In this document: positions 9,608 to 18,495 of the stretch, piece by piece
Layout of the letters: each line of letters opens with the position of its first letter
Numbering within the stretch: the stretch's first letter is position 1
Assembly: GCF_019795295.1 (NCBI RefSeq)
Contig: NZ_JAIMCG010000019.1
Location: 1 to 64,000 of the forward strand
Length of the DNA: 64,000 nucleotides
Direction: 5' to 3'
Source: Cupriavidus sp. AU9028
GTDB taxonomy: Bacteria; Pseudomonadota; Gammaproteobacteria; Burkholderiales; Burkholderiaceae
Program-made: the position numbers and the translations under genes
The notes under the pieces: model-generated
Database searches by the model: none
The model's input: only the letters and a program-made list of their open reading frames with translations
Told to the model about the DNA's origin: nothing

Positions 9608-10360
9608 ATGATTTTCATCCGTTCGCTGCTGTTCGCGCTGTTCCTGCTGGTGTGGACGCCCCCGTACGCCTGCGCCTGCTTCATCGCCTTCCCCTTCATG
9701 AACGCCGAGGGCCGCTATCGCTTCGTGCGCGGCTGGCCGCGCACGGTGATTGCCGGCGCGCGGCTCATCTGCGGCATCGACTACCGCATCGAGGGCCACG
9801 AGCATCTGGATGCCGTGCTCGACAAGCCGGTGGTGCTGCTGTCCAAGCACCAGTCGGCCTGGGAGACCGTCGCCCTGGTGGCAACCATGCCCAAGCCGCT
9901 GTGCTTCGTCTTCAAGCGCGAGCTGCTGTTCGTGCCGTTCTTCGGCTGGGCGCTCGGCATGCTGCGGATGGTCCATATCGACCGCAAGGACGGTTCGCGT
10001 GCCTTCGCCTCGGCGGTCCGGCAGGGCCGCCAGCGGCTGGCCGAAGGCGCCTGGATCATCATGTTCCCCGAAGGCACCCGCACGCCCTCCGGCCTGGAGA
10101 ATCCGCGCTACAAGAGCGGCGGCGCCCGGCTTGCCGTGGAAACGGGGGCGCTGGTGGTGCCGATCGCCATCAACTCGGGCCGGCTGTGGCCGCGCAACTC
10201 CTTCCTCAAGTATCCGGGCACCATCACCATCTCGATCGGCCCGGCCATCTCGCCGGCCAACAAGGTGGCGGACCAGCTCAACCAGGAAGTGGCGCGCTGG
10301 ATCGAGCGCGACATGCGGCGCATCGATCCCGACAGCTACCGGACCTCAGCGACCGCCTGA
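9608..10360 (+). CDS. plsC: 1-acyl-sn-glycerol-3-phosphate acyltransferase
   Basis: This 250-residue membrane-associated enzyme converts lysophosphatidic acid to phosphatidic acid in phospholipid synthesis. The acyltransferase motif I appears as KHQSAWE, with Glu in place of the usual Asp, and motif III is FPEGTRTPSG. An N-terminal hydrophobic helix (about residues 5-30) anchors it. It starts 10 bases after gmhB, and its stop overlaps the next start in a TGATG arrangement. Confidence 0.92.
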   Translation: MIFIRSLLFALFLLVWTPPYACACFIAFPFMNAEGRYRFVRGWPRTVIAGARLICGIDYRIEGHEHLDAVLDKPVVLLSKHQSAWETVALVATMPKPLCFVFKRELLFVPFFGWALGMLRMVHIDRKDGSRAFASAVRQGRQRLAEGAWIIMFPEGTRTPSGLENPRYKSGGARLAVETGALVVPIAINSGRLWPRNSFLKYPGTITISIGPAISPANKVADQLNQEVARWIERDMRRIDPDSYRTSATA

Positions 10361-11232
10361 TGGCACGCCCGGGCAGCGACAGCATGGACCGGCAGATGGA
10401 GCTGCCCTTGCTCGATGCAGGGCCGCTGCCTGACGCGGCGGGAAACCGGGGCCACGGCCCCGCAGTGCCGGCGGACGAGCCGCCGGCCCGCCACTGGCCG
10501 CCGGTGCATGCCAATTCGCGCCGGCTGCAGCTGGGCGAGCGCGCGCTGCACTACACGCTGAAGCGCTCACCCCGCCGCACGATTGGCTTTACCATCGACG
10601 ACCGGGGGCTGACCGTCGCCGCGCCGCGCTGGGTGACGGTCGGCGACATCGAGTCGGCCATCGGGCAGAAGCAGCGCTGGATCTTCACCAAGCTGGCCGA
10701 ATGGCAACGGCGCGACGCCCAGCGCGTGCTGCCGGCGCTGCAATGGCGTGACGGCGCCACCGTGCCCTTCCTCGGCAAGCCGGTCACGCTGCGGCTGCCC
10801 TCCCCCACCGGCACGCTGCTGTTCGACGCCCTGACCGGCACCTTGCATCTTGCGCTGCCCGACCAGGCCGACGAGCAGCAGATCCGTGACCGGGTGCAGG
10901 CCTGGTTGCAGACCCAGGCGCGCCGGCTGTTCGCCGAGCGGCTTGATGTGTATGCGGCAAAGCTGGGCGTGCGGCACAAGGCCTTCGCGCTCAGTTCCGC
11001 CAATACCCGCTGGGGCAGTTGCACCGCCGACGGCAAGATCCGCCTCAACTGGCGGCTGCTGCATTTCCCGCTGTCCGTGATCGACTATGTCGCCGCCCAC
11101 GAACTGGCGCATCTGAAGGAAATGAACCACGGCCCGCGCTTCTGGCAGACCGTGGCGTCGATCTTTCCCGAGTTCGAGCAGGCGCGGGCAACGCTGAAAG
11201 CGGACGCCCGTGACACCGTGCCGGCTTACTGA
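10360..11232 (+). CDS. YgjP/DUF45-type zinc metallopeptidase domain protein
   Basis: This 290-residue protein belongs to the M48-like YgjP (DUF45) family of SprT-like metallopeptidases. The C-terminal part holds HELAHLKEMNH, giving the HExxH zinc site, preceded by the family segment NTRWGSC. The N-terminal ~60 residues are a low-complexity Pro/Ala/Gly-rich lead. The ATG overlaps the plsC stop (TGATG), indicating coupling. The gene converges on the leftward gene below and the two 3' ends overlap by 7 bases. The substrate is unknown. Confidence 0.88.
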   Translation: MARPGSDSMDRQMELPLLDAGPLPDAAGNRGHGPAVPADEPPARHWPPVHANSRRLQLGERALHYTLKRSPRRTIGFTIDDRGLTVAAPRWVTVGDIESAIGQKQRWIFTKLAEWQRRDAQRVLPALQWRDGATVPFLGKPVTLRLPSPTGTLLFDALTGTLHLALPDQADEQQIRDRVQAWLQTQARRLFAERLDVYAAKLGVRHKAFALSSANTRWGSCTADGKIRLNWRLLHFPLSVIDYVAAHELAHLKEMNHGPRFWQTVASIFPEFEQARATLKADARDTVPAY

Positions 11233-13076
11233 GCCTCGGGGAGTTCGAGCAGGCTGTGAAGCTTGAGGTGGCGTTCCTCGAGCTCGCCGACGATGGTGTA
11301 GCGCCCGCCCTCCACCACCAGCGGCATTTTGGCCCAGGCGTTGCTGCCGAACCACAGGAACAGGAAGAACCGAAAGAAGGGATTGCGCTGGCGGTGCTTG
11401 ACCTTTGCATCCTTCAGCAGCGGCGCGAGGTCCTTCTCCGCAGCGCCTCTGTGCAACATGCGTACGATGAGCTCCTGGGCACCAGACGCATCCGTCTGCT
11501 GCGGGCCGTAGCGGGCCACCTGCTTCCAGTTCCCTTCCTGCATGGCTCGACGCAGCACCCATGCGCCGGCCTCGCTGTCCGCCCCGATGTCGTAGCTCTG
11601 GGTGAGCACCGTGGACAGTCTCATTGCCGCGGTCTGGCGACCCCGCGTTTCCAGCGAGTCAGCGAAATTCAGCAGTTCCCCGCCGAGGCGAGGCCCTGAC
11701 CCCCTCGCGTTCAACGCCATTGCCCAGTGTGACTTGTCTGCCAGCAGCGCTCTCGTCAAGGTCGCCGCGCGTTGGTCAAGCAACTCCTCCTTCGCATCGT
11801 CGCCTGGATAAAGCAGCGTATCGACAAATGCGGCCCGCCACTCGGGCGAGACGTCGAGGGCTGATTGCGGCCAAGGCAAGTGGACTGCGTCGAACAGCGC
11901 CATCAATGGCCTCGCCGCTCTGGCGCTCGTGCATTCATCGAGCACGGTGCGCCCTTCGACGTCCCTGGTGTCCAGCCGCGCGCCATCTGCGACGGCGATG
12001 GGAATCAAGGCGAGGCAGCGGTGCCTGACCAGCAGATGCAGTACGCTCGCCCCGCCGACCGACGTCTGGTACACGCTCTGCTCCAGGCCCAGACCAAAAA
12101 CGGCGGACAGCAGCGCGGTAACGTGCTCCGGCGCGACCGTACCAGCCTTGGTGGCCTCGTCCAGCGCCACGAGAAGCGGAGGGGCGGGGGGCCGATTTGT
12201 TACGGTATGCAGCAATCTGAGCAGCCACGCCGCTACCTCGATGTTGCCCGCGCGAATCAGCCTGCATGCGGTTTCCGCGGCAGATTCCGCGGCGTGTTCC
12301 GGTTCGTCCGGCAAGGACTGCGATGCCACCGTCTCGCGCAGAACGGGGGGAATCACCTCATGGATCTCCAGCATTTGCTCCCGGTAGTCCGCTACGATGG
12401 GCAGGTTCTCGCTGCACGCGATGCCGTCGATCCAATGCAGGATCCGCGCAGCGCTTGCCTCCTCATTGCGCACTGCGGCGAACGGATCGATGGGAGAAGG
12501 CTTGAATTCCAGATCGGCTCGCTCGGCGGTATCGACCAACCGCACCAGCGCATCCACGTCCAGGCTGGCCAGCGCCTCTCCCCACTGCATCACGAGCGCG
12601 TCCTGCGCCGTCTTGCGGAAATTCGGTTCAGCTTCGACCAGTTGCTTCAGTGCATCCGCCGCCTCCGACCGCGGGGGTATTGCAACACCGCCCTGGGCTG
12701 CCGGGTCATCGCAGCCTTTGATCAGCATTTCGACCGTGAGGCGCATGGCGTCGGGGAACCTCTCGCGCAGTTGCGACTTGACCGACTGGAGTTGCAGCAA
12801 GCGGCTCAGGAGGAGAGCCTGCCCGTTGTCCGCCGCGTAGCGGATCGCTGGCAGCAGGTTGACCCGCAGGTCGGCCTGCACGTCCTTCTCGATCTCGTCG
12901 CGGTCGCCTTGGCGCAGCGCCTGCAGCAGCGGTTCGGACGGAGCGGCGGCCAGCTGAAAGGGGTGCCGAACGCCCCGCTCCTCGTCGACGTCCTTGTCCG
13001 GGTTCCGAACCGACGGGCGGGTCAGCTCCAGCTGGCGACCGTCGCCCGGTGTCCTGGCACGTTGCAATCGGATCAT
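11226..13076 (-). CDS. Large protein of unknown function with weak ankyrin-like segments
   Basis: This 616-residue protein was not recognised. Its N-terminal part contains helical segments typical of alpha-solenoids, such as LLQALRQGDRDEI and AIRYAADNGQALLLSRLL. Residues around 345-400 include a readable ankyrin-like pair (GGASVLHLLVRH and DTRDVEGRTVLDE). A hydrophobic stretch (FFRFFLFLWFG) near residue 570 may be a membrane or binding segment. No signal peptide is visible. Its codon and base usage is less GC-biased than its neighbours, and it sits alone between conserved blocks, suggesting acquired or fast-evolving DNA. A second ankyrin protein is encoded at 34449. A secreted or host-directed role is only a guess. 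Confidence 0.75.
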   Translation of the reverse strand: MIRLQRARTPGDGRQLELTRPSVRNPDKDVDEERGVRHPFQLAAAPSEPLLQALRQGDRDEIEKDVQADLRVNLLPAIRYAADNGQALLLSRLLQLQSVKSQLRERFPDAMRLTVEMLIKGCDDPAAQGGVAIPPRSEAADALKQLVEAEPNFRKTAQDALVMQWGEALASLDVDALVRLVDTAERADLEFKPSPIDPFAAVRNEEASAARILHWIDGIACSENLPIVADYREQMLEIHEVIPPVLRETVASQSLPDEPEHAAESAAETACRLIRAGNIEVAAWLLRLLHTVTNRPPAPPLLVALDEATKAGTVAPEHVTALLSAVFGLGLEQSVYQTSVGGASVLHLLVRHRCLALIPIAVADGARLDTRDVEGRTVLDECTSARAARPLMALFDAVHLPWPQSALDVSPEWRAAFVDTLLYPGDDAKEELLDQRAATLTRALLADKSHWAMALNARGSGPRLGGELLNFADSLETRGRQTAAMRLSTVLTQSYDIGADSEAGAWVLRRAMQEGNWKQVARYGPQQTDASGAQELIVRMLHRGAAEKDLAPLLKDAKVKHRQRNPFFRFFLFLWFGSNAWAKMPLVVEGGRYTIVGELEERHLKLHSLLELPEAQ

Positions 13077-13165
13077 GATGACCCCCCGCTTGTCGGGCAG
13101 AAGAAAGATGCGGGACTTTCACGCCAACTGGGTTCCGACGCTTTCTGTTCGTCCAATTGACTATT

Positions 13166-13219
13166 GGTTCCGAACCGACAGAAGCCGATTTCATCGTATC
13201 GGCGTAAACTATCGGCTTC
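13166..13219. promoter_or_regulatory. Inverted-repeat region upstream of gloA
   Basis: The divergent spacer holds GAAGCCGAT (13181-13189) and its exact inverse ATCGGCTTC (13211-13219), separated by 21 bases. A -10-like TAAACT (13205-13210) lies between the arms. Just upstream is GGTTCCGAACCGAC (13166-13179), repeated exactly at 13001-13014 inside the neighbouring gene. The layout fits a repressor operator over the gloA promoter, but the regulator is unknown. Confidence 0.4.
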
Positions 13220-13252
13220 CCCGCTTAACCCTTTCGCCAAGAAATTAAAGAC

Positions 13253-13660
13253 ATGCGAATGCTCCACACCATGCTGCGCGTCGGCGACATGCAGCGCTCG
13301 ATCGACTTCTACACCCGTATCCTCGGCATGCAGCTGCTGCGCGAGAGCGACAACCCCGAATACAAGTACCGGCTTGCCTTCGTCGGCTACGGCCCGGAGA
13401 CCGAGACGGCGGTGATCGAGCTGACCTACAACTACGGCGTCGACAAGTACGACCTGGGCACCGCCTACGGCCATATCGCGCTGGAGACCGACGATGCGGC
13501 CGCCGCTTGCGAGCGCATCCGCGCGGCGGGCGGCAAGGTGACCCGCGAAGCCGGCCCGGTCAAGGGCGGCACCACGGTGATCGCGTTCGTCGAGGACCCG
13601 GACGGCTACAAGATCGAGCTGATCGAGCGCAACACCACCCGCGACGCCAGCCGACCGTGA
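13253..13660 (+). CDS. gloA: Lactoylglutathione lyase (glyoxalase I)
   Basis: Glyoxalase I isomerises the methylglyoxal-glutathione hemithioacetal to S-lactoylglutathione, the first step of methylglyoxal detoxification. At 135 residues it matches the E. coli nickel-dependent type, and all four metal ligands are at the same positions: H5, E56, H74 and E122. It has its own likely promoter in the spacer to the leftward gene. Its stop overlaps the GTG start of the next gene. Confidence 0.96.
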   Translation: MRMLHTMLRVGDMQRSIDFYTRILGMQLLRESDNPEYKYRLAFVGYGPETETAVIELTYNYGVDKYDLGTAYGHIALETDDAAAACERIRAAGGKVTREAGPVKGGTTVIAFVEDPDGYKIELIERNTTRDASRP

Positions 13661-14598
13661 CGACCGCGGGCGCGATCGCGAGCCGCCGCCCGCTGGACGG
13701 GCTGGCGGTGGGCCTGATGGTGCTGCTGTGCGCGGCATGGGGCCTGCAGCAGGTGGTGATCAAGTCCACCGCGCCGCTGATGGGTCCGGTGCTGCAGGCC
13801 GGCCTGCGCTCGTTGATCGCCGCGCTGCTGGTGCTCGGCTTTGCGCTGTGGCGCCGCATCCCGCTGACGCAGCGTGACGGCACGCTGGCCGCGGGCATCG
13901 GCGCCGGACTGCTGTTCGGCGCCGAGTTCTTTTGCATCTTCGTCGGGCTGGAGCACACCACCGCCTCCCGCATGGCGGTGTTTCTCTATACCGCGCCGAT
14001 CTTCACCGCGCTCGGCCTGCACCTGGCCATCCCCGGGGAACGGCTGGGCCCGACCCAATGGGCGGGCGTCGTGCTGGCCTTCGCTGGCATGGCACTGGCC
14101 TTCGCCGATGGCATCCTGGCGCCAGCGAACGGCGATGGCACGCTGCTGGGCGACGCGCTGGGCATCCTGGCCGGCGCCCTGTGGGCGGCGACCACCGTGC
14201 TGGTGCGCGCCACCCGCCTCGCCTCGGCGCCGCCAAGCAAGACGCTGCTGTACCAGCTGGCCGTCTCCGCCGCGATGCTGCTGGCGATGGCGTGGGCCTT
14301 CGGCCAGCAGGCGCCGGTGATCTCCACGGCCGGCGAGGGCTGGTTCGTCTTCGCCAGCCTGTTCTATCAGTCGGTGCTGGTTGCCTTCGCCAGCTACCTG
14401 ACCTGGTTCTGGCTGCTGCGCCACTACCTGGCGTCGCGGCTATCGGTGTTTTCCTTCCTGACGCCGCTGTTCGGCGTCGCCTTCGGCGTGATGCTGATGC
14501 AGGACCCGGTCGGTCCCCGCTTCGCCGTCGCGGCGGCGCTGGTACTGGCCGGGATCGTGCTGGTCAACCGTCCGCCCGCGCGCAAGGCACGGGCGTAA
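13657..14598 (+). CDS. EamA/DMT-family drug or metabolite exporter
   Basis: This 313-residue inner-membrane protein has about ten hydrophobic segments in two EamA halves, matching the 10-TM DMT superfamily. The first helix pair includes [14 protein letters not shown], and the second half ends in a short basic tail (PPARKARA). The GTG start at 13657 was chosen because it overlaps the gloA stop at 13658-13660. An internal ATG at about 13717 would remove the first helix. The substrate cannot be read from the sequence. Confidence 0.85.
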   Translation: MTTAGAIASRRPLDGLAVGLMVLLCAAWGLQQVVIKSTAPLMGPVLQAGLRSLIAALLVLGFALWRRIPLTQRDGTLAAGIGAGLLFGAEFFCIFVGLEHTTASRMAVFLYTAPIFTALGLHLAIPGERLGPTQWAGVVLAFAGMALAFADGILAPANGDGTLLGDALGILAGALWAATTVLVRATRLASAPPSKTLLYQLAVSAAMLLAMAWAFGQQAPVISTAGEGWFVFASLFYQSVLVAFASYLTWFWLLRHYLASRLSVFSFLTPLFGVAFGVMLMQDPVGPRFAVAAALVLAGIVLVNRPPARKARA

Positions 14599-14626
14599 CG
14601 TCTACGTTTCTGCTGGAGGATCGGCG

Positions 14627-15049
14627 ATGGACGAAGCGAACCGGGACAAGCCCAGGCTGCTGGCGGGCGGCAATCCGCAGATACCGAAGGGCCATGGCGA
14701 CGCGCCGGTGCAGGCGTATATCGATGCCATGCCGGGGTGGAAGAGCGCGCTCGGTCGACGCATCGACGCGCTGATTACCGAGGCCGTTCCCGGCGTACGC
14801 AAGGCCGTGAAATGGAACTCGCCGCTCTACGGCATGGAGGAGCAGCACTGGTTCCTGGGCATCCATTGCATGACCCGCTACGTGAAGGTAGCTTTTTTCC
14901 GCGGCGCCGAGCTGGACCCCGTACCGCCCGGCAAGTCGAAGCAGCAGCACGTGCGCTACCTCGATATCCATGAGGACGATGCCTTCGACGAAGCGCAGTT
15001 CACCCGGTGGGTGAAGCAGGCAAGCCGCTTGCCGGGCGAGAAGATGTAG
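14627..15049 (+). CDS. DUF1801 domain protein
   Basis: This 140-residue soluble protein matches the DUF1801 (YdhG-like) fold. Family hallmarks are VQAYIDAMPGWK near the start, then VPGVRKAVKWNSPLYG and YVKVAFFRGAEL. The biochemical role of the family is unsettled. The gene has a good ribosome-binding site (GGAGG about 10 bases before the ATG) and sits 28 bases after the exporter. It converges with rsmA, leaving only 19 bases between the 3' ends. Confidence 0.85.
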   Translation: MDEANRDKPRLLAGGNPQIPKGHGDAPVQAYIDAMPGWKSALGRRIDALITEAVPGVRKAVKWNSPLYGMEEQHWFLGIHCMTRYVKVAFFRGAELDPVPPGKSKQQHVRYLDIHEDDAFDEAQFTRWVKQASRLPGEKM

Positions 15050-15068
15050 CGCTCGTTCGCGCCGCGCT

Positions 15069-15881
15069 TCAGCCGCCGATGCGCCGCGCCAGTTCGACGT
15101 ACTCGGCCACCGGCACCTCCTCGGCGCGGCGGCCCAGGTCGAAACCGATCGCATCGAAGTCGACCTGATCGCGCATCATCGACAGCGTATTGCGCAGGAC
15201 CTTGCGCCGCTGCGAGAACGCCGCGGTGACGACGTCGCCGAGCACCTGCATGTCGCAGGTTGCGTAGGGCGAGCGCAACCGGCCGTCCTCCTGGCGGGGC
15301 CAGGGAATCATCCGCACCACCGCGGAATCGACCTTCGGCGGTGGCTGGAACGATTCGGGCGGCACGTCCAGCACGTACTCCATGTGATAGCGCACCTGCA
15401 GCATGATCGACAGGCGCCCGAAGGCCTTGCTGCCGGGCTCGGCCACCATCCGCTCGACCACCTCCTTCTGCAGCATGAAATGCTGGTCGCGCACCTGGTC
15501 GGCGAACTCCATCAGGTGGAACAGCAGCGGACTGGAGATGTTGTAAGGCAGGTTGCCGACGATCCGCAGCGGGCGGGCAGAGCCCGTCAGCTGGCCGAAA
15601 TCGAAGGCCAGCGCATCGCCGGCGTGGATGGTCATGCGCCCGCCATAGCGGCGGTGCAGCCGCTCGACCAGGTCGCGGTCCAGTTCGACCACGTGCAGAT
15701 GGTCGAGACGGTCCAGCAGCGGCTGGGTCAGCGCGCCCAGCCCCGGGCCGATCTCGACGACGAGGTCGTCGCTGCGCGGGTCGATGGCATTGACGATGCC
15801 GTGGATGACGGCATCGTCGACCAGGAAGTTCTGGCCGAATCGCTTGCGGGCGGTATGGCCCTGATGAACGTTGGAACGCAT
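15069..15881 (-). CDS. rsmA: 16S rRNA dimethyltransferase A
   Basis: RsmA (KsgA) dimethylates the two adjacent adenines in helix 45 of 16S rRNA during 30S assembly. The 270-residue protein shows the SAM-binding motif [11 protein letters not shown], the catalytic NLPYN motif, and a C-terminal helical domain. The N-terminal [10 protein letters not shown] is diagnostic. It is the last gene of the leftward lptD-surA-pdxA-rsmA operon, only 10 bases after pdxA. Confidence 0.96.
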   Translation of the reverse strand: MRSNVHQGHTARKRFGQNFLVDDAVIHGIVNAIDPRSDDLVVEIGPGLGALTQPLLDRLDHLHVVELDRDLVERLHRRYGGRMTIHAGDALAFDFGQLTGSARPLRIVGNLPYNISSPLLFHLMEFADQVRDQHFMLQKEVVERMVAEPGSKAFGRLSIMLQVRYHMEYVLDVPPESFQPPPKVDSAVVRMIPWPRQEDGRLRSPYATCDMQVLGDVVTAAFSQRRKVLRNTLSMMRDQVDFDAIGFDLGRRAEEVPVAEYVELARRIGG

Positions 15882-15891
15882 CGCGGTGAAG

Positions 15892-16968
15892 TCAGAGGCC
15901 GGTCGCGCGGGCGGCGGCCGTGTGGCCGGCCATCGCGATGGCAGTACGGATCGCCTCGATCATGCTGCCGTGCTCGGCCTTGCCGGTCGCGGCCAGGTCC
16001 AGCGCGGTGCCATGATCGACGGAGGTGCGCACGAACGGCAGCCCCAGGGTGATATTGACGCCATGGCCGAAGGTGCCGTACTTGAGCGGCGCCAGGCCCT
16101 GGTCATGGTACATCGCCAGCACGCAATCGGCATCGCGCAGCAGCCGCGGCTGGAACAGGGTGTCGGCCGGATAGGGGCCGCGCGCGTCGATGCCTTGCGC
16201 ACGGGCCTGCGCCAGCGCCGGCACGATGATGTCGATTTCCTCGCGGCCAAGATGGCCGCTCTCGCCGGCATGCGGATTCAGGCCGGTGACGAGGATGCGC
16301 GGCGCGGTGATGCCGAACCGTTGCTGAAGATCACGGGCGACGATGGCCAGCGTATCGGTCAGCAGTGGAATCGTCAGGGCATCGGGCACCGCCCGCAGCG
16401 GCAGATGGGTGGTGGCCAGCGCCACGCGCAGCATCGCGTTGTCATGGGCGGGCTGCGGTCCTGCCAGCATCATCACGACGTGGGCGACCCCCGCACGTTC
16501 GGCGAGATACTCGGTATGGCCGCTGAACGACACGCCGGCATCGTTGATGGTGCTCTTCTGCACCGGCGCGGTGACCATCGCGTCGAAGCGGGTAGTGACT
16601 TCGCTGCCGGGCCCCGCAAGCAGGCCGGCCAGCGCGGTATCGAGCAGCGCGAGCACATGCCGCCCGTTGCGCGGATCGAGCCGGCCGGGCTCGGCCGGCA
16701 CGGCCAGCGGCACCGGGCACAGCGCCACGGCGCCCCGATCCATCGCCCGCTGCCACGCGTCCTGATGGCCCATCGCCGCGGCACGCGCGGCCAGCAGGCC
16801 CGGGTCGCCGATCACATGGAAACGCGCCGGACAGCCCTGCTGCAGCAGGTCCAGCACGGCCGCGACGGTGATATCCGGGCCGATCCCCGCCGGCTCGCCG
16901 GTCGTGATGGCGATCGCGGGCACGGCGGCCGAAGCCGCGGAGGAGGCAGGGTCGGGGTCGGTGGGCAT
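15892..16968 (-). CDS. pdxA: 4-hydroxythreonine-4-phosphate dehydrogenase
   Basis: PdxA oxidises 4-phosphohydroxy-L-threonine in the DXP-dependent route to pyridoxal phosphate. The 358-residue sequence contains the family motifs [22 protein letters not shown] and [11 protein letters not shown], with the metal-binding histidine pattern, and [12 protein letters not shown] near the C-terminus. It has an Ala/Ser-rich N-terminal lead of about 18 residues. It lies 2 bases from surA and 10 from rsmA, the standard proteobacterial operon. Confidence 0.95.
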   Translation of the reverse strand: MPTDPDPASSAASAAVPAIAITTGEPAGIGPDITVAAVLDLLQQGCPARFHVIGDPGLLAARAAAMGHQDAWQRAMDRGAVALCPVPLAVPAEPGRLDPRNGRHVLALLDTALAGLLAGPGSEVTTRFDAMVTAPVQKSTINDAGVSFSGHTEYLAERAGVAHVVMMLAGPQPAHDNAMLRVALATTHLPLRAVPDALTIPLLTDTLAIVARDLQQRFGITAPRILVTGLNPHAGESGHLGREEIDIIVPALAQARAQGIDARGPYPADTLFQPRLLRDADCVLAMYHDQGLAPLKYGTFGHGVNITLGLPFVRTSVDHGTALDLAATGKAEHGSMIEAIRTAIAMAGHTAAARATGL

Positions 16969-16970
16969 GG

Positions 16971-18488
16971 TTATCGGTTGACGCGGTATTCGACGTAGGC
17001 CGCTTCGCGCAGCTGCTGCAGCCAGTCGTCATAGGCCGCGCGCAGCTTCTGCTCCCGTACCTGGGCACGGGCGAAGTCGCGCTGCTTCTCGGCCGACACC
17101 TCGACTTCGCGGCGGTCCAGCACCTGGATCAGGTGCACGCCGAACTGGCTGACCACCGGCTGCGACACTTCGCCCGGGCGCAGGCGGTTCATCGCCTGCT
17201 CGAACTCGGGCACCAGCTCGCCCGGGGAGATCCAGCCGAGTTCGCCGCCATTCTGCGCCGAGCCGTCCTGCGAGTAGCGGCGTGCCAGGTCGGCGAAGTC
17301 GCCGCCGTGGGTGACGCGGTCGCGCATGGTCGACAGCTGCCGCTGCGCCTCGCCCTCGGGCATGTTGGGGCCCGTGCGGATCAGGATATGGCGCACCTGG
17401 GTCTGGGTGATCCGGCTGGGCATCGCGTCACCGCCGCCGGCCGACCCCTGGCGCTTGCTGGCCAGCTTCACCACATGATAGCCATTGGCGCTTTCGATGA
17501 CCTCCGGCACCACCGCACCGGGTTCGAGATCGAGCACGGCGTTGGCGAACTGGGTCGGCAGCCGGCCGATCTCCCGGTAACCGAGCGAGCCGCCGCGGGC
17601 CGCTTCCGGCCCCTCGGACTGGCTCTGCGCCAGCTGGGCGAAGTCGGCGCCGCCCTGCACCTGCTTGAGCAGCCCCTCGGCCTTGGCGCGCAGCTCGGCC
17701 TTCTGGGCTTCGCTGGCGTTTTCCGGCACGCGCACCAGGATATGGGCCACGTCGTACTCGACCGGACCGCCCGCGGCAGCGCCGCCGCCACTGGCCTGGG
17801 CCGCCTGGGCGGCCAGGAAGTTGTCGATCTCGCCGTCGTACACCTGCACCTTGGAGTCGACCTCGCGCTCGCGCAGGCGAATCACCTGCACCTGCTTGCG
17901 CAATTCGCCACGGTACTTCTCCCAGCTCATGCCGCTGCGCTCGACCTGATTGCGCAGCGCCGTGACGCTGATCTTGTTCTGCTGCGCCACCGATTCGATG
18001 GCGCGGTCCACTTCCTGGTCGTTGACGCGAATGCCGGCGCTCTCCGCGGCCTGCGTCTGCACGCGCTCCATCACCAGGCGCTCCAGCACCTGGCCCAGCA
18101 GATCGGCGCGCGGGGGTACCGGGCGACCCGCGGCGCGGACCTGGGCCTCGATCTCGTCGGCGCTGTCGAGCAGCTCGCGGCGGGTGATCACCGAGTTGTT
18201 GACCACCGCCACGACCTCGTCCACCAGCTGCGAACGGCCTTCGCCGCCGCCCTGCGTGCCCTGGCCCAGTTGCGGCTGGGAGGGCGAGGCGGGCGCCGCG
18301 GAGGCGCCGGATTGCGGCACGAAGATGCCGGTGGCGCGCGGCGAGTTGGGCGCGCGCAGTTGCGCCGCGGCGGGCAGCGCCGCGGCCGCGACCAGCGTCC
18401 CCAGCAGCGCGCCGAGCAGGACGCGAGCGGTGCGGCGCGACTGTCCGCGGGCCAGGGGTACAACAGAGACTGCGTGACGCTTCATCAT
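16971..18488 (-). CDS. surA: Periplasmic chaperone/peptidyl-prolyl isomerase SurA
   Basis: SurA escorts unfolded outer-membrane proteins, including LptD, across the periplasm. The 505-residue protein has a signal peptide ending in LPAAAQ near residue 42 and a Pro/Gly/Ser linker to about 85. A SurA N-terminal helical domain follows (about 85-205), then two parvulin domains (about 225-345 and 365-465) marked by AHILVR and RHILIR. It is longer than the ~430-residue E. coli protein because of the N-terminal linker and a Gly/Ala insert before the first parvulin domain. It follows lptD by 7 bases. Confidence 0.95.
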   Translation of the reverse strand: MMKRHAVSVVPLARGQSRRTARVLLGALLGTLVAAAALPAAAQLRAPNSPRATGIFVPQSGASAAPASPSQPQLGQGTQGGGEGRSQLVDEVVAVVNNSVITRRELLDSADEIEAQVRAAGRPVPPRADLLGQVLERLVMERVQTQAAESAGIRVNDQEVDRAIESVAQQNKISVTALRNQVERSGMSWEKYRGELRKQVQVIRLREREVDSKVQVYDGEIDNFLAAQAAQASGGGAAAGGPVEYDVAHILVRVPENASEAQKAELRAKAEGLLKQVQGGADFAQLAQSQSEGPEAARGGSLGYREIGRLPTQFANAVLDLEPGAVVPEVIESANGYHVVKLASKRQGSAGGGDAMPSRITQTQVRHILIRTGPNMPEGEAQRQLSTMRDRVTHGGDFADLARRYSQDGSAQNGGELGWISPGELVPEFEQAMNRLRPGEVSQPVVSQFGVHLIQVLDRREVEVSAEKQRDFARAQVREQKLRAAYDDWLQQLREAAYVEYRVNR

Positions 18489-18495
18489 TAATCCG

